Notes: generated from the sequence alone by a model not told the origin. 64,000 nucleotides of DNA from Prevotella sp. (GCA_017940545.1 JAGAYI010000005.1:81604-145603), one strand, 5' to 3'. Positions 51,900 to 61,953 are shown, counted from the first letter of the stretch. Translations and numbers: made by a program.

Positions 51900-54800
51900 T
51901 TAGAAGTTAATGTCAAGACCAATCGTAAAGTTCTTATTGGGTACGTAAGCATAGTTAGAACCGTTACCAGTCAAACTATACTGCGGATCCATACCCTTCA
52001 AGTGTGTGAACGTAGCCACGTTGTCGAACGAAGCATAGAGACGAATCTTGCTCAGATAAGCCTTCTGTGCAATGCGGTTAGGCAGAGTATAGCCCAGCGT
52101 AATGTTCTTGATGGCGAAGTAAGATGCGTTAATCAGATAGTTGTCAGTGGTTGTAACAGAACCGGCAATCTCCACACGTGGAATGTCTGTTTCGTCACCA
52201 GGATTCTGCCAACGGCGCAGGATGTTCGAGTTCCAGGTGTTACCTACATAGAGGTTCATCATAGAACTGTTATAGCGAGAGTCTGCAATCTTACCACCGA
52301 TAGAATAAGTAGTCAGCACTGACAGGTCAACGCAGTTGAAGAGCTTCAGGTCAGTTGCAAAGCTACCATAGAGGTCAGGTGTGCGCTTGCCAACAAAATA
52401 CTTGCTGGCAGCTGCCTTGCTGTAGTCTGTGGTGATATACTCATTGCGTTCGGTCTTCTCAACGATGGGATTGTTGTTTTCGTCCAGTACTGGGTTACCT
52501 TGACTGTCCTTCTTGTAAACATCCACATCGTCGTAAGCCCAGTAGAGCTGCTGTCCTGTTGCAGGGTCAACACCGGCTGAGCGTGCCATGTAGAACTGAG
52601 TGATGTCGTAGCCTTCCTTAATAATCTGGTAACCGTTCATAATCTGGTCGGTCTCACCGGTCAGCTTCAGCACCTTGTTACGCTGTACGGTACCCATCCA
52701 TGTCAGATTCCATACAACATCCTTGGTGTTGACAAGTGTGCCAGCAACCATGAACTCCCAACCCCAGTTGCGCATGTTACCAACGTTGGCATCATAGCCT
52801 GTGAAACCAGTTGACAGAGCCATCGGGTAGTTCAGCAGCATATCCTTGGTCTTCTTGTTGAAGTACTCAATGCTGAAGCGCAGACGGTTGTTCAGCAGTG
52901 AACCCTCCAGACCAATGTTCAGCATGCCGTTCTTCTCCCATGTGAGCTCTTTGTTCTCCAGTGTCGATACGAAACCACCAATACGGTTACCATTAGCGTA
53001 AGACAGTGAATAGAGGTTCTGCCAAGCGTAGTAGCTACCGATGTTCTCGTTACCACTCTCACCGTAAGAAGCCTTCAGCGACAAGTTGTTAATCCAAGTG
53101 AGGTCCTTCATGAACTTCTCGGCTGTAATACGCCAGTTAGCACCAACCGACCAGAACGTACCCCAACGGTTGTCCTTGTAGAAACGTGAGCTACCGTCGG
53201 AACGCAGAGATGCGTCAAAGTAGTACTTGTCAGCATAGTTATACTGAACACGTCCCAGCCAAGACTCAATGGCGTGTTTCTGTGAGTAAGAGTCAGCATC
53301 GTAAAGCGTTGCAGCGGGGCGCAGTTCGTCGATACCGTCAACGATGTTTGCCTTGGCAGCATAGAGATAGTTATACTTGTACTCGTAGTACTCATGACCA
53401 ACCAGTGCACCGAAGCTGTGCTCACCGAACTTGCGGTTCCACATCAGCTGCTGACCGAAGGTATAGGTCTGGTAGCGCTCAGAATACTTGTAAACGCGGC
53501 CAAGTGCGTTCTTGGCATTACCGTGATACTTGTTGGAAGTTTCCGTCGTAGAAGAACTGATGTAGTCAACACCGAAGTTGATGTTCAGCTTCAGACCCTT
53601 GGCCCAGCCGAAAGAATCCTTGTCAGAACCAAATGTCATGTAGGTACGGATGCTGGCATTGTCGTTGTTTGAGAACGACTTGTCGAGTGAGAGGTCACCC
53701 AGGGCGTTGAAGTCATTGGCCACAGGGCGTCCCGTTTCACCATAGTCGAACTCACGGTTGCCGTTCACGTCAAGGACATCCTTACCCTGCAGGTCCTTCA
53801 GATAAGTAGGATAGATAGGACCCATGAACTGAGCTGTGTACCAAGGGTTAGATGTCTGTGTGTCACTATACTGGTTGTAGGTTGACTTGGTATAAGCCAA
53901 GTTGGTGTTCATGCCAGTCTTGAACCAGTCGGTTACCTGAGAATCTACGTTCACACGGCCGCTATAACGCTGGAAGCCCGTATTCTTCAGAATACCATCC
54001 TCATTAATGTAACCCATTGAAATCATGTAGTTTGTTCGCTCCGTACCACCATTCAAAGACATGGAGTGCTCGTGACGCAGGGCACCCTTGTTGTAAATGG
54101 CATCATACCACTGGTCGTCCCATGCAGAAACAGCGTCAGAATGAATCATGCCTGTAGCAGGGTCAATCAGCGTGCCCCAGGTGTAGTTCTTGAACGGGTT
54201 GTAGAGTTCGGGGTTGACACTGCCGCCGAGCTTTGTGCCAAGGTCTGCAATTGCCAAGGCCGAAGCCTGATCGCGGCTCAACTGGTTGCCGTACTGATAA
54301 CCATTGCGCAGAGCCTCGTAGGTCAGCTGCACAAAGTCTTTCTGGCTGACCGTCTCGTAAGCATCAATACCTCTCCATGACCAACCCACGGTGTTGTGAA
54401 GCTGAATCTGGGGACGACCTTCCTTGCCTTTCTTAGTGGTGATGATAACAACACCATTAGCAGCACGTGCACCGTAGAGGGCAGAAGCAGAAGCATCCTT
54501 CAATACGGTCATTGACTCGATATCCTGCGGGTTAATGGCACTAATGGAACCACCGTAAGGCACACCGTCAACAACGTACAAGGGGTTGTTGCTGGCGTTG
54601 ATAGAACCGAAACCACGGATAACTACTGAAGAACTTGAACCAGGCTGACCGCTACCAGAGGTTGTCATCACACCAGTTACCTGGCCGTCAAGAGCCTTCG
54701 TGACGTTTGTAACAGGGCGAGATGCAATCTTCTCATTGTCAATGGCAGTAGCTGAACCGGTAAATGATGACTTCTTGGTTGTACCATAAGCCACGACCAT

Positions 54801-55109
54801 TACCTCGTCAACGGTCTGTGCATCGCTCTTTAAGAACACGCGCATACCGTTCTTGGCGGTTACTGTCTGCGGCTCCATACCCAGATAAGATACCTGCAAT
54901 TGGGTCTTGCCGGCAGGAAGCGTGATGGTGAACTGACCATTCATGTCCGTCAAAAGACCGGTCTTGGTACCTACTACCTGAACGGCGGCTCCAATAATCG
55001 GCTGGCCGTCGTCCTGAGATATTACGGTACCCTTAACTGTAGTTTGTGCCATGGCCATTCCTAAACTTAGGAACAGCGCGGCGAAAAACATCGTTAATCT
55101 TTTTTCCAT
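51900..55109 (-). CDS. SusC/RagA-family TonB-dependent transporter (left operon)
   Basis: This 1,069-aa outer-membrane transporter has a signal peptide, a CarboxypepD_reg-like domain (about 23-100), a TonB box region near DEVMVVAYG, a plug domain with VVIRGFGSINASNNPLYVVDG (about 165-190), and a barrel ending GLDINF. Its first 115 residues are nearly identical to those of the divergent transporter at 56026, whereas the plug and barrel differ, so the substrates probably differ. Confidence 0.95.
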   Translation of the reverse strand: MEKRLTMFFAALFLSLGMAMAQTTVKGTVISQDDGQPIIGAAVQVVGTKTGLLTDMNGQFTITLPAGKTQLQVSYLGMEPQTVTAKNGMRVFLKSDAQTVDEVMVVAYGTTKKSSFTGSATAIDNEKIASRPVTNVTKALDGQVTGVMTTSGSGQPGSSSSVVIRGFGSINASNNPLYVVDGVPYGGSISAINPQDIESMTVLKDASASALYGARAANGVVIITTKKGKEGRPQIQLHNTVGWSWRGIDAYETVSQKDFVQLTYEALRNGYQYGNQLSRDQASALAIADLGTKLGGSVNPELYNPFKNYTWGTLIDPATGMIHSDAVSAWDDQWYDAIYNKGALRHEHSMSLNGGTERTNYMISMGYINEDGILKNTGFQRYSGRVNVDSQVTDWFKTGMNTNLAYTKSTYNQYSDTQTSNPWYTAQFMGPIYPTYLKDLQGKDVLDVNGNREFDYGETGRPVANDFNALGDLSLDKSFSNNDNASIRTYMTFGSDKDSFGWAKGLKLNINFGVDYISSSTTETSNKYHGNAKNALGRVYKYSERYQTYTFGQQLMWNRKFGEHSFGALVGHEYYEYKYNYLYAAKANIVDGIDELRPAATLYDADSYSQKHAIESWLGRVQYNYADKYYFDASLRSDGSSRFYKDNRWGTFWSVGANWRITAEKFMKDLTWINNLSLKASYGESGNENIGSYYAWQNLYSLSYANGNRIGGFVSTLENKELTWEKNGMLNIGLEGSLLNNRLRFSIEYFNKKTKDMLLNYPMALSTGFTGYDANVGNMRNWGWEFMVAGTLVNTKDVVWNLTWMGTVQRNKVLKLTGETDQIMNGYQIIKEGYDITQFYMARSAGVDPATGQQLYWAYDDVDVYKKDSQGNPVLDENNNPIVEKTERNEYITTDYSKAAASKYFVGKRTPDLYGSFATDLKLFNCVDLSVLTTYSIGGKIADSRYNSSMMNLYVGNTWNSNILRRWQNPGDETDIPRVEIAGSVTTTDNYLINASYFAIKNITLGYTLPNRIAQKAYLSKIRLYASFDNVATFTHLKGMDPQYSLTGNGSNYAYVPNKNFTIGLDINF

Positions 55110-55113
55110 AAAT

Positions 55114-55229
55114 TCTCTCTCGTTTTAATTATTATTGTTTAATTGAATATTATCGTCGTTTTGTTAAGTCATCTCACCTGTGGCATTAGCATTTTTTAAC
55201 CGTAACTCTTAGTAGGAGATACACCGTTT
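55114..55229 (-). repeat. Identical 116-bp inverted leader, left copy
   Basis: This is the 5' leader of the left susC on the minus strand. It is identical base for base to 55906-56021 on the plus strand. The coding sequences that follow have already diverged at synonymous sites. Confidence 0.9.
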
Positions 55230-55330
55230 TCAGTTTTTTTACAAAGTAACTGTTCTTCGAATCTGCATGAATCATATTTCTTTCTAAATTAAAATCAGGC
55301 CAAACACTTGCATTTGTAAAAATATTTTTG

Positions 55331-55338
55331 TACCTTTG
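55331..55338 (+). promoter_or_regulatory. Orphan -7 element in the SusC/SusC spacer
   Basis: Plus-strand TACCTTTG has a CTTG 20 nt upstream (55307-55310). No ORF follows closely; it may drive a short RNA through the hairpins at 55411-55487, or it may be spurious. Confidence 0.35.
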
Positions 55339-55410
55339 CCATCAGCAATGTTCCTGTAAGAAAGAGGTTTACTGAACTGCAAAAAAAAACAAACGAGCAG
55401 AAAGCAGGTT

Positions 55411-55487
55411 TACACCGCCCGCTGTTAGAACAAACACCGCCCGCTGTTAGTTCTAACAGCGGGCGGTGTTAGAATGAACAGCGGCCG
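55411..55487. repeat. ACCGCCCGCTGTTAG hairpin cluster
   Basis: A direct copy (55412-55427) is followed by a perfect 18-bp hairpin (55433-55450 with 55453-55470, loop TT) and then the palindrome ACAGCGGCCGCTGT. The rest of the spacer is a pyrimidine-rich C-tract (about 55490-55590) and a short CG-alternating run near 55645. No convincing gene was found in it. Confidence 0.75.
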
Positions 55488-55854
55488 CTGTGTTCCTGTT
55501 TCCCCTACCCTTTCTCCCTGCTTCCCCTACCCAAAGTCCCCGTTTCCCCGGCAGTTTCTCCCAGTTTCCCCTGCACTCTCTCTGCGTTTGCTACGTAGTT
55601 CAACGTGTTGTAACCTGTTCTTACGGTTACTGCCCCTAACGCACGCGCGCGCGTACTTTATATATTGTGTAGCATGAAGAGGGGGCAAGGGATTTGTGCA
55701 TTATAAATGCACCTGCCAACAGCGGCTGAACGGCTGAACAGGGAAATGAGGCACGGAAAAAGGAAAATGGAAATAAGAAATGAAAGAAATAAGCATGCCA
55801 AACCGTGCAAATTGTTAATTTTTTAAGAGAAATTGAATCTTTTTTTAGTTTTTA

Positions 55855-55886
55855 TTTGTTAATTTCAAAAGTATATGTTACCTTTG
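55855..55886 (+). promoter_or_regulatory. Strong consensus promoter of the right SusC/D operon
   Basis: TTTG (55855-55858) and TACCTTTG (55879-55886) are separated by 20 nt, a perfect match. It lies 19 nt before the right leader repeat. The equivalent position before the left leader has only the degenerate TTAC-TTTG. Confidence 0.8.
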
Positions 55887-55905
55887 CACAAATTATATGG
55901 CAGGT

Positions 55906-56021
55906 AAACGGTGTATCTCCTACTAAGAGTTACGGTTAAAAAATGCTAATGCCACAGGTGAGATGACTTAACAAAACGACGATAATATTCAATTAAACAA
56001 TAATAATTAAAACGAGAGAGA
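55906..56021 (+). repeat. Identical 116-bp inverted leader, right copy
   Basis: This is the 5' leader of the right susC, the partner of 55114-55229. The leader is more strictly conserved than the coding sequence that follows. It contains very short in-frame ATG ORFs (for example MLMPQVR) that could be regulatory, but this is weak. Confidence 0.9.
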
Positions 56022-56025
56022 TTTT

Positions 56026-59000
56026 ATGGAAAAAAGACTAACGATGTTTTTCGCCGCGCTGTTCCTGAGTTTGGGAATGGCCATGGCACAAACTACAGTT
56101 AAGGGTACGGTGCTCTCACAGGACGACGGCCAGCCGATTATCGGTGCCGCCGTGCAGGTGGTGGGCACCAAGACTGGTCTGCTGACAAACATGGACGGAC
56201 AGTTCACCATTACGCTGCCCGCCGGCAAGACCCAGCTGCTCATTTCTTATCTTGGCATGGAGTCGCAGACGGTGACCGCCAAGAACGGTATGCGCGTGTT
56301 CCTGAAGAGCGACGCCCGCTCAGTCGATGAGGTGATGGTGGTTGCCTACGGTACTGCCAAGAAACAGACCTTCACGGGTTCGGCTACGGTGGTCGGCTCT
56401 GAGGAAATCGGCAAGGTTCAGGTGACCAACGCCGTTGACGCTCTGAAGGGTAAGGCTGCCGGTGTGCAGATCTATACCGCCTCTGGTCAGCCAGGTTCTA
56501 CGCCTACCATCCGCATTCGTGGTATTAACTCGCTGAATGCCGGTAACGGCCCGCTGATTGTTGTAGATGGTTCTCCCTACGACGGCTCGCTGAACGATAT
56601 CAACCCCATTGACGTGGAGTCGATGACGGTGCTGAAGGATGCTGCCTCAACGTCACTCTACGGTGCGCGCGGCGGTAACGGTGTCGTGATGATTACCACC
56701 AAGAGTGCCAAGAAGGGTAAGGATGCCGTGATTACGGTTGATGCCAAGTGGGGTGCCAACCATCGTGGCGTGCCCGACTACGAGATGATTTCGAGCCCCG
56801 AGAAGTACTACGAGATGTGGTACCAGGGACTGTATAACTATGCTGCCAACACCTACGGCTACACGCCTGCACAGGCTAACGCGTGGGCTAACAACAACCT
56901 GACGACGGGCAATGCCTACGGTCTGGGCTACAACGTGTATAGCGTGCCCAACGGCCAGACGCTGATTGGCTCGAACGGCAAGCTGAACCCGAACGCTACG
57001 TTAGGCAACGTCATTGAGTATAACGGCAACAAGTACCTGCTGAAGCCCGACAACTGGATGGATGCAACCTACAAGACATCACTGCGTCAGGAATACACAG
57101 TGAGTGCATCGGGCTCGTCCAGCCGCGGTACGTTCTATGCCTCAGTGAACTATCTGAACAACGAGGGTATCACCCCGCAGTCGAACTACGAGCGCATGAC
57201 AGCCCGTGTGAATGCTGACTACCAGCTGAAGTCGTGGCTGAAGTTAGGCATGAACATGTCGTACGGTCACTACAAGCGCGACATGGTGTCGGGCGACGGT
57301 GACGAGGGTAATTCCGGCAACATGTTCGCCATGAACATGATGGCCCCCATCTATCCGCTCTACGTGCGCGACGCTGACGGCAAGATTATCTACAACGAGG
57401 CTGCACGCATTAATACCTACGACTATGGTGACGGTAAGATTATCGGCCTGGGACGTCCGTACTTAGGCTCCGGCAACCAGCTGTCGTCGGCTCAGCTCGA
57501 CCGCAACCGCACGGAGGGCAACACCTTCAACGGTACTGCCAACGTGGAGATTCGCCTGCCTTACGGCTTCACGGTGAACACCATCAGCAACTACTACCTG
57601 CGCGAGAGCCGCTCGACGGAGACCACCAACCCCTTCTTCGGACAGTATGCCTCGTCGAACGGTATCATCAGCATCGACCACGACCGCACGTGGAGCTACA
57701 ACCACCAGCAGCGCCTGAGCTGGCACAAGCTGTTCGGCGTTCACGACATTGACGTGATGGTGGCTCACGAGTACTACCGTCTGCACGGCTACGACCTGTG
57801 GGGCACGCGCAACAACATGTTCTCGCCCAACTACTACGAGCTGAAAGGTGCCGTGAAGGTGCAGAACACCAACTCGTCTTCAAGCGACTACAACACCGAG
57901 TCGTGGCTGGGACGTGCCATGTATAACTACGACAACCGCTACTTCGGACAGTTCTCGCTGGTTCACCAGGCTTCGTCAATGTTCGACCCTGACCACCGCT
58001 GGGGTACCTTCTGGTCGGTCAGCGCCGGTTGGAACATCAACCGCGAGAGCTGGTTCAAGGCCGACTGGGTCGATGAACTGAAGTTCAAGGTTTCTTACGG
58101 TGAGAACGGTAACGACGACATTGCCGCCTACCGCTATATTACCTATTATAACATTGTAAACTCTAACGATGCCGTTTCGCTGACACCTGCTGCCTATGGT
58201 AACCAGAAGATTTCGTGGGAGAAGGCCGGCAAGTTCAACATCGGTTTCGACTTCTCGTTCTTCAACGGACGTCTGGATGGTGGCATCGAGTTCTATGCCA
58301 ACCGTACGAACAACATGATTCAGAGCATGCCGCTGCCTTACACCTTCGGTTACACCAGCTACCTGGACAACATCGGTAACATGGTAAACCGCGGTATCGA
58401 GCTGAACCTGCGCGGCGACATGATTCGCAACAAGGACCTGACATGGGGTGCCTACATCAACCTGACCAGCAACCACAACGAGGTGACCAAGCTGGCCGAG
58501 CCTGCCAAGCAGATGTACATCGGCGGTGGCTACATGGGTAACTACGCCGGTAACTACCTGAAGGCCGAGGGCCTTTCGGCTTACACCTTCTACATGCCGA
58601 AGTTTGCCGGACTGAACGAAGAGGGTAAGTCACTGTGGTACAAGGAAGTATGGGCCAAGGACGATAATGGCGACTACAAGAAGAATGCCGACGGCACGTA
58701 TGTTGTAGAAGACATCATCAAGACCGACCAGTACAGCGAGGCTACCCAGTTTGCCTGCCAGGACGCTCTGCCTGACGTATATGGCGGTTTCGGTACGAAC
58801 CTGGCATGGAAGGGCTTCGACGTCAGCGTTGACTTCACCTACCAGTTGGGCGGCTACGTCTATGACGGCACCTACTCGTCACTGATGGGCAGCAGCAACG
58901 GTCAGGCCATCCACGTTGACATGCTGAACGCATGGTCGCCCACCAACACCAGCAGCAACATTCCCCGCTGGCAGTATGCTGACGACCGCATGAACGCACA

Positions 59001-59250
59001 GTCAGACCGCTTTATTACCAGCGCGTCTTACCTCTCACTGCAGAATATTACGCTGGGCTACACGCTGCCCAAGTCATGGGTCAGCAAGCTGAAGATTCAG
59101 AAGGTACGCATCTATGGCGTGGCCGACAACATCTGGGTTTGGTCAAAGCGTCAGGGTCTTGACCCGCGTATGAGCATTACCGGTGGTGCTTCAAGTGCTT
59201 ACTACAGCTCTGTAAGAACCATCTCTGGTGGTATCTCGGTGACGTTCTAA
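56026..59250 (+). CDS. SusC/RagA-family TonB-dependent transporter (right operon)
   Basis: This 1,074-aa outer-membrane transporter has a signal peptide MEKRLTMFFAALFLSLGMAMA, a CarboxypepD_reg-like domain, DEVMVVAYGTAKK, a plug with IRIRGINSLNAGNGPLIVVDG (about 163-185) and a barrel ending GGISVTF. The plug/barrel differs from the left transporter. It is driven by a consensus promoter and followed by a SusD gene 60 nt later. Confidence 0.95.
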   Translation: MEKRLTMFFAALFLSLGMAMAQTTVKGTVLSQDDGQPIIGAAVQVVGTKTGLLTNMDGQFTITLPAGKTQLLISYLGMESQTVTAKNGMRVFLKSDARSVDEVMVVAYGTAKKQTFTGSATVVGSEEIGKVQVTNAVDALKGKAAGVQIYTASGQPGSTPTIRIRGINSLNAGNGPLIVVDGSPYDGSLNDINPIDVESMTVLKDAASTSLYGARGGNGVVMITTKSAKKGKDAVITVDAKWGANHRGVPDYEMISSPEKYYEMWYQGLYNYAANTYGYTPAQANAWANNNLTTGNAYGLGYNVYSVPNGQTLIGSNGKLNPNATLGNVIEYNGNKYLLKPDNWMDATYKTSLRQEYTVSASGSSSRGTFYASVNYLNNEGITPQSNYERMTARVNADYQLKSWLKLGMNMSYGHYKRDMVSGDGDEGNSGNMFAMNMMAPIYPLYVRDADGKIIYNEAARINTYDYGDGKIIGLGRPYLGSGNQLSSAQLDRNRTEGNTFNGTANVEIRLPYGFTVNTISNYYLRESRSTETTNPFFGQYASSNGIISIDHDRTWSYNHQQRLSWHKLFGVHDIDVMVAHEYYRLHGYDLWGTRNNMFSPNYYELKGAVKVQNTNSSSSDYNTESWLGRAMYNYDNRYFGQFSLVHQASSMFDPDHRWGTFWSVSAGWNINRESWFKADWVDELKFKVSYGENGNDDIAAYRYITYYNIVNSNDAVSLTPAAYGNQKISWEKAGKFNIGFDFSFFNGRLDGGIEFYANRTNNMIQSMPLPYTFGYTSYLDNIGNMVNRGIELNLRGDMIRNKDLTWGAYINLTSNHNEVTKLAEPAKQMYIGGGYMGNYAGNYLKAEGLSAYTFYMPKFAGLNEEGKSLWYKEVWAKDDNGDYKKNADGTYVVEDIIKTDQYSEATQFACQDALPDVYGGFGTNLAWKGFDVSVDFTYQLGGYVYDGTYSSLMGSSNGQAIHVDMLNAWSPTNTSSNIPRWQYADDRMNAQSDRFITSASYLSLQNITLGYTLPKSWVSKLKIQKVRIYGVADNIWVWSKRQGLDPRMSITGGASSAYYSSVRTISGGISVTF

Positions 59251-59310
59251 ACCTCCTATCGTAAAGTGAAAATTAAAGTAAATAAACGGACAATTATTCA
59301 TCTGAAGACA

Positions 59311-60939
59311 ATGAAGAATATAAAGATATTATCAAGTTTAGCTTTGGCCACGCTGAGCCTGACCATGCTGACAGGATGTATTGACGAAACGGAGCCCGCA
59401 AGCGGTATCGCAACTGAAAAGCAGGTGGGTGAGTCAAGTTCTGCAACGGAGGCTCTGGTAATGGCTATGCCGGCATATTGCCACACACGTAGTTGGACAG
59501 ACCGCCACAGCAACTGGGGCTACGGTTCATTCATGCACATTCGTGACCTGCAGACGGGCGATGCCGTCATGGAGTACAGCCCCTCGGGTTATGACAACCA
59601 CTTCTACTGCTGGTCGCGCAACAAGTATTTGGGACAGGACTACTTCTTTGCCCAGTATCAGTGGATTTACCACTGGCGCTTCATGCAGGCTGTGAACAAT
59701 GTGATTGCAGCCATCAACCCCGAGTCGGCTACCACCGAGCAGCTGGGTTGGCTGGGTTCTGCCTACGCCTATCGCGCCATGCTCTATCTCGACTTGGCAC
59801 GTATGTACGAGTTCCTGCCTAACGACGTCACCAGCAGCGTCAACGAGGACGGTAACGACGTGGCTGGCCTGACGGTTCCCATCGTACGGGCCGGCATGAG
59901 CGAGGCCGAGGCACGTAACAACCCCCGCGTGTCGCACGCCGACATGGTGCAGTTCATTGAGGAAGACCTGAATGCTGCCGAGGAATATGTAGGCAACCTG
60001 ACTGACACCAAGGGCAAGATTCTGCCTGACCTGGCATGTGCCTACGGACTGAAGGCCCGCCTCTACCTGTGGGACGGACAGTATGCCAAGGCACAGGAGT
60101 ATGCCCGTAAGGCCATCGATGCTTCTCAGCTGAAGCCCATGACCAAGGAGCAGTGCCTGAACACCACTACCGGATTCAACGTTACCGATCCCTGGATGTG
60201 GGGTGCCACGCAGACATCAACCACCAGCACCGTCACCAGCGGTATCTGCAACTGGACCTCATGGTGCTCCAACGAGCAGCAGTACGGCTATGCAGGCCCC
60301 GGCGGCAAGGTGTATTGGAAGATTGACAAGAAGTTCTATGAGCGCATCAACGATACTGACTTCCGCAAGCTGATGTTCAAGGCTCCTGCAGGCTCTCCCC
60401 TGGAAGACCAGGTGGTCTATCTGAACGCTACCTACAAGACCCTGCTGCCCGAGTATTCGTCGCTGAAGTTCCGTCCGGGCAATGCCAACGAGGAAGACTA
60501 CACCGTTGGTTCGGCATGTTCTTACCCCATTATGCGTGTTGAAGAGATGTACTTCATTGAGGCTGAGGCAGCTGCACACCAGAACCCCGCTCAGGGCAAG
60601 CAACTCATTGAGAGCTTCATGAAGGAGAACCGCGACCCCCAGTATGCCTGCAACGGTACCACCACGGATGCCGTCGTCGAGGAAATCGTCTTCCAGAAGC
60701 GTGTCGAGCTCTGGGGTGAGGGACAGTCGTTCTTCGACATCAAGCGTCTGAACTATTCGGTTACACGTGGCTACTCTGGCACAAACGTTACCGACGAGCT
60801 GGCCCGTCTGAACACCAACGGCCGTCCGGCATGGATGAACTGGGTTATCGTTCAGCTGGAAAGTGAGAGCAACGAGGCACTGGTGGGCATGAACAACCCC
60901 GATCCTTCTGACAAATACACTCCGTGGGTAGAGCAATAA
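59311..60939 (+). CDS. SusD/RagB-family nutrient-binding lipoprotein (right operon)
   Basis: This 542-aa lipoprotein is read from ATG 59311 (MKNIKILSSL) with lipobox MLTGC (Cys22 or so). An upstream in-frame ATG at 59266 would place a basic stretch before the signal peptide and is rejected. The typical SusD features YAYRAMLYLDLARMYEFLP (N-terminal helices) and EIVFQKRVELWGEGQSFFDIKRL are present. Confidence 0.93.
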   Translation: MKNIKILSSLALATLSLTMLTGCIDETEPASGIATEKQVGESSSATEALVMAMPAYCHTRSWTDRHSNWGYGSFMHIRDLQTGDAVMEYSPSGYDNHFYCWSRNKYLGQDYFFAQYQWIYHWRFMQAVNNVIAAINPESATTEQLGWLGSAYAYRAMLYLDLARMYEFLPNDVTSSVNEDGNDVAGLTVPIVRAGMSEAEARNNPRVSHADMVQFIEEDLNAAEEYVGNLTDTKGKILPDLACAYGLKARLYLWDGQYAKAQEYARKAIDASQLKPMTKEQCLNTTTGFNVTDPWMWGATQTSTTSTVTSGICNWTSWCSNEQQYGYAGPGGKVYWKIDKKFYERINDTDFRKLMFKAPAGSPLEDQVVYLNATYKTLLPEYSSLKFRPGNANEEDYTVGSACSYPIMRVEEMYFIEAEAAAHQNPAQGKQLIESFMKENRDPQYACNGTTTDAVVEEIVFQKRVELWGEGQSFFDIKRLNYSVTRGYSGTNVTDELARLNTNGRPAWMNWVIVQLESESNEALVGMNNPDPSDKYTPWVEQ

Positions 60940-60961
60940 GAATTTTTTAAGGAAGAGCAAT

Positions 60962-60981
60962 CCCCCCGGCACCTTGGGGGG
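60962..60981 (+). other. CCCCCC/GGGGGG intercistronic hairpin
   Basis: There is a 6-bp all-GC stem with an 8-nt loop between the right susD gene and the accessory lipoprotein gene. It may be an RNA-stability or attenuation element and is related to the C5/G5 repeats at 38.7 kb. Confidence 0.55.
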
Positions 60982-61002
60982 CTTAAATAAAAAAAGAACA
61001 AG

Positions 61003-61953
61003 ATGAAGAATATTTTAAAATATACATTTGCAGCCGTAATGGGAGCCATGACGCTGGCCGCATGTACCAATGAGTACAAGTACGACGGCGTGGGCGAGGC
61101 TGAGAAGGCCACGGCTGCCGGAGCTTATTTCCTGGAAACCGGAAACCCCAAGAACATTGAGGTAGAACCCGGCGTGGAAGAGTTCGACCTGACACTGACC
61201 CGTACGAACACACAGGCCGCACAGACCGTAGGCATCGCTGTCGTTTCTGACGAGGCCGGCGTGTTCGATGTGCCGTCGTCGGCAGAGTTTGCTGCCGGTG
61301 AGGCTACGTCAACGCTGCACATCACTGCTCCCCGTGCTGAAGAGGGCGGACAGTACAGCCTGACCGTAGGCATTGCTGAAGACCAACAGTCCATCTACAG
61401 CATCGGTTCGCAGACCTACACCGTGAACATGGTGGTGCAGAAGTGGGAGAAACTGGGCACCGGCTACTGGATTGACGGTATCATCTCTACCTACTTCGGC
61501 GTTAATCCCAACTATGCATACGCTGTGCAGGTTGAGAAGATGGTTGAAAGCAACGGTGGCGTACACTTCCGCTTTGTTGCTCCTTACTCTCACGCCATGA
61601 CCGGACAAGACGAGCTGGGCGGCATCATCGGCTATCCGTACAATACCACTATGGGCGATGGACAAGACCACGTGTTCCTCATTGACATTACCAGCAACGG
61701 TGCCTTCCTGCATGCCACCAGCATGGGTATCAACTGGGGCGATGGTGAAATGTTCACCGGAAGCATCTATGGCAACATCAGCAACAACCTCGGTGCTTAT
61801 CCGCTCGGTGTCTATAATGAGGAAGAAGGCTACATCTACTTCCCCATTAACTCACTCTTCCTGGAAGACGAGGACGGACCCGTTCCTGCAAAAAAGAATC
61901 CGTCGTTCCTCTTCCTGAGTGCGGAGGCTTTCATCAATGCCATGTCTGAGTAA
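61003..61953 (+). CDS. SusC/D-associated accessory lipoprotein (right operon)
   Basis: This 316-aa protein has lipobox LAAC (Cys21), a Calx-beta-like domain (about 45-150, TLTRTNTQAAQTVGIAV..), and a C-terminal beta-rich domain (about 155-310). It is not a recognised SusE or SusF, but occupies their place. Its first domain resembles the left operon's 639-aa lipoprotein, so both are probably substrate-binding surface proteins. Confidence 0.75.
   Translation: MKNILKYTFAAVMGAMTLAACTNEYKYDGVGEAEKATAAGAYFLETGNPKNIEVEPGVEEFDLTLTRTNTQAAQTVGIAVVSDEAGVFDVPSSAEFAAGEATSTLHITAPRAEEGGQYSLTVGIAEDQQSIYSIGSQTYTVNMVVQKWEKLGTGYWIDGIISTYFGVNPNYAYAVQVEKMVESNGGVHFRFVAPYSHAMTGQDELGGIIGYPYNTTMGDGQDHVFLIDITSNGAFLHATSMGINWGDGEMFTGSIYGNISNNLGAYPLGVYNEEEGYIYFPINSLFLEDEDGPVPAKKNPSFLFLSAEAFINAMSE

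Noticed and set aside
55474-55677. 67-codon ORF in the susC spacer
   Set aside because: It is translated from the pyrimidine-rich C-tract; Pro/Ser/Leu low-complexity with no ribosome-binding site.
56007-56243. Minus-strand ORF over the susC start
   Set aside because: It is antisense to the conserved SusC signal peptide and N-terminal domain.
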